DNA from: an uncultured Hungatella sp.
Lineage (GTDB): Bacteria; Bacillota; Clostridia; Lachnospirales; Lachnospiraceae
DNA: 7,305 nucleotides
NCBI GenBank assembly: GCA_959018155.1
Contig: CAUEKH010000118.1
Coordinates: 1 to 7,305 of the forward strand
Direction: 5' to 3'
Shown: one piece after another, positions 6,531 through 7,305 of the stretch
How positions within the stretch are numbered: position 1 is the first letter of the stretch
Layout: each line of letters opens with the position of its first letter
Program-made: the position numbers and the translations under genes
Notes under the pieces: generated by a model
What the model was told of the DNA's origin: nothing
Seen by the model: only the letters and a program-made list of their open reading frames with translations
The model's database searches: none

Positions 6531-7305
6531 TTATTTACCCTTCTTTTCAGAAAGGACTTTCTCCTGTACGTTCTTTGGAACCGGCTCGTACTTTTCGAAG
6601 AACATGGAGTAGTTTCCACGTCCCTGAGTCTTGGAACGTAAGTCTGTGGAGTAACCGAACATCTCAGCCAGCGGAACGTAAGCTCTTACGATCTTACCGC
6701 CGCCTAAATCATCCATACCTTCGATACGACCACGACGGGAGTTGATATCACCGATAACATCGCCCATATACTCTTCTGGCATGGTTACTTCAACCTTCAT
6801 AATCGGTTCAAGTAAGATTGCGCCGCCCTTGTTCATAGCGTCCTTGAATGCCATGGAACCGGCAATGTGGAACGCCATCTCACTGGAGTCGACTTCATGG
6901 TAGGAACCGTCGTATACGGTAGCCTTTACACCCAGTACCGGGAAACCTCCCAGGATACCGGACTTGGCAGCCTCTTCGATACCTTCGCCAACTGCCGGGA
7001 TATATTCCTTCGGAATCGCACCACCGACAACTGCGGACTCGAACTTGAAGGTCTCTTCACCGTTGGCATCCATCGGCTCAAAGCGAACCTTACAGTGTCC
7101 GTACTGACCACGTCCACCGGACTGTTTTGCATACTTGCTGTCAACTTCAACAGTCTTTGTAAATGTCTCCTTGTATGCAACCTGCGGAGCACCTACATTG
7201 GCCTCTACGTTGAACTCACGCAGCAGACGGTCTACGATAATCTCCAGATGAAGCTCGCCCATACCGGAAATGATAGTCTGGCCAGTTTCCTGGTCTGTCT
7301 TCGCA
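6531..7305 (-). CDS. fusA: Translation elongation factor G, C-terminal part (5' end outside the window)
   Basis: The reading frame is open to the window edge (first full codon at 7304) and gives the last 257 residues of a protein normally near 700. EF-G is the GTPase that drives translocation on the ribosome. The fragment opens with [20 protein letters not shown], the typical domain III segment, so the Met at 7262 is internal and not a start. Domain IV spans about residues 41-160 of the fragment and includes GGRGQYGH and the tip loop YHEVDSSE (His136 of the fragment). Domain V begins around LEPIMKVEV (from 165) and contains [13 protein letters not shown]. The GTPase domain lies outside. The TAA stop is 158 bp before tuf, consistent with a str operon order. 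The normal bacterial fusA type is favoured over tetracycline-protection or RF3-like relatives because of the domain IV and V sequence and the adjacent tuf. Confidence 0.97.
   Translation of the reverse strand, partial: AKTDQETGQTIISGMGELHLEIIVDRLLREFNVEANVGAPQVAYKETFTKTVEVDSKYAKQSGGRGQYGHCKVRFEPMDANGEETFKFESAVVGGAIPKEYIPAVGEGIEEAAKSGILGGFPVLGVKATVYDGSYHEVDSSEMAFHIAGSMAFKDAMNKGGAILLEPIMKVEVTMPEEYMGDVIGDINSRRGRIEGMDDLGGGKIVRAYVPLAEMFGYSTDLRSKTQGRGNYSMFFEKYEPVPKNVQEKVLSEKKGK

Overview
The window looks like chromosomal DNA from a Gram-positive Firmicute, most likely a Lachnospiraceae-type gut Clostridium. This rests on the strong AGGAGG-type ribosome binding sites, the EF-Tu and EF-G sequences, and the mix of secreted and cell-envelope enzymes. 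The species assignment is an inference; no 16S or other marker is present.

Layout, left to right. (1) 41-682 (+) encodes a small SGNH/GDSL esterase. (2) 794-2161 (+) encodes a secreted subtilisin-family (S8) serine peptidase with an intact catalytic set. (3) A strong bidirectional terminator at 2208-2260 separates it from the convergent gene 2280-3989 (-), a secreted DUF5722-type protein with a predicted glycosidase-like TIM barrel. (4) 4126-4929 (-) encodes a DppA-like M55 D-aminopeptidase. (5) 4930-5178 is the largest gene-free stretch (249 bp). It holds a promoter for the M55 gene and an elaborate nested cluster of inverted repeats directly after the tuf stop codon. (6) 5179-6372 (-) is tuf (EF-Tu), complete. 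(7) 6531-7305 (-) is the 3' part of fusA (EF-G), whose 5' end lies beyond the window. fusA then tuf is the usual tail of the str operon. tuf has its own near-consensus promoter in the 158-bp gap, next to two mutually exclusive hairpins.

The genes form two functional groups. fusA and tuf are core translation genes. The other four are single-gene units of hydrolytic enzymes (esterase, exported protease, exported putative glycosidase, D-peptidase). Each of the three downstream of the esterase has a recognisable promoter or terminator of its own, so they look like independent units rather than a coordinated system. Two start codons need the shorter choice: 794 for the peptidase and 3989 for the DUF5722 protein. 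Both are supported by well-spaced ribosome binding sites and signal peptides.

I see no mobile-element gene, CRISPR array, tRNA or rRNA, and no convincing new multi-gene system. The most unusual material is non-coding: the palindrome cluster at 5014-5174, the alternative hairpins between fusA and tuf, and a tandem GGGACA-type repeat in front of the peptidase gene.
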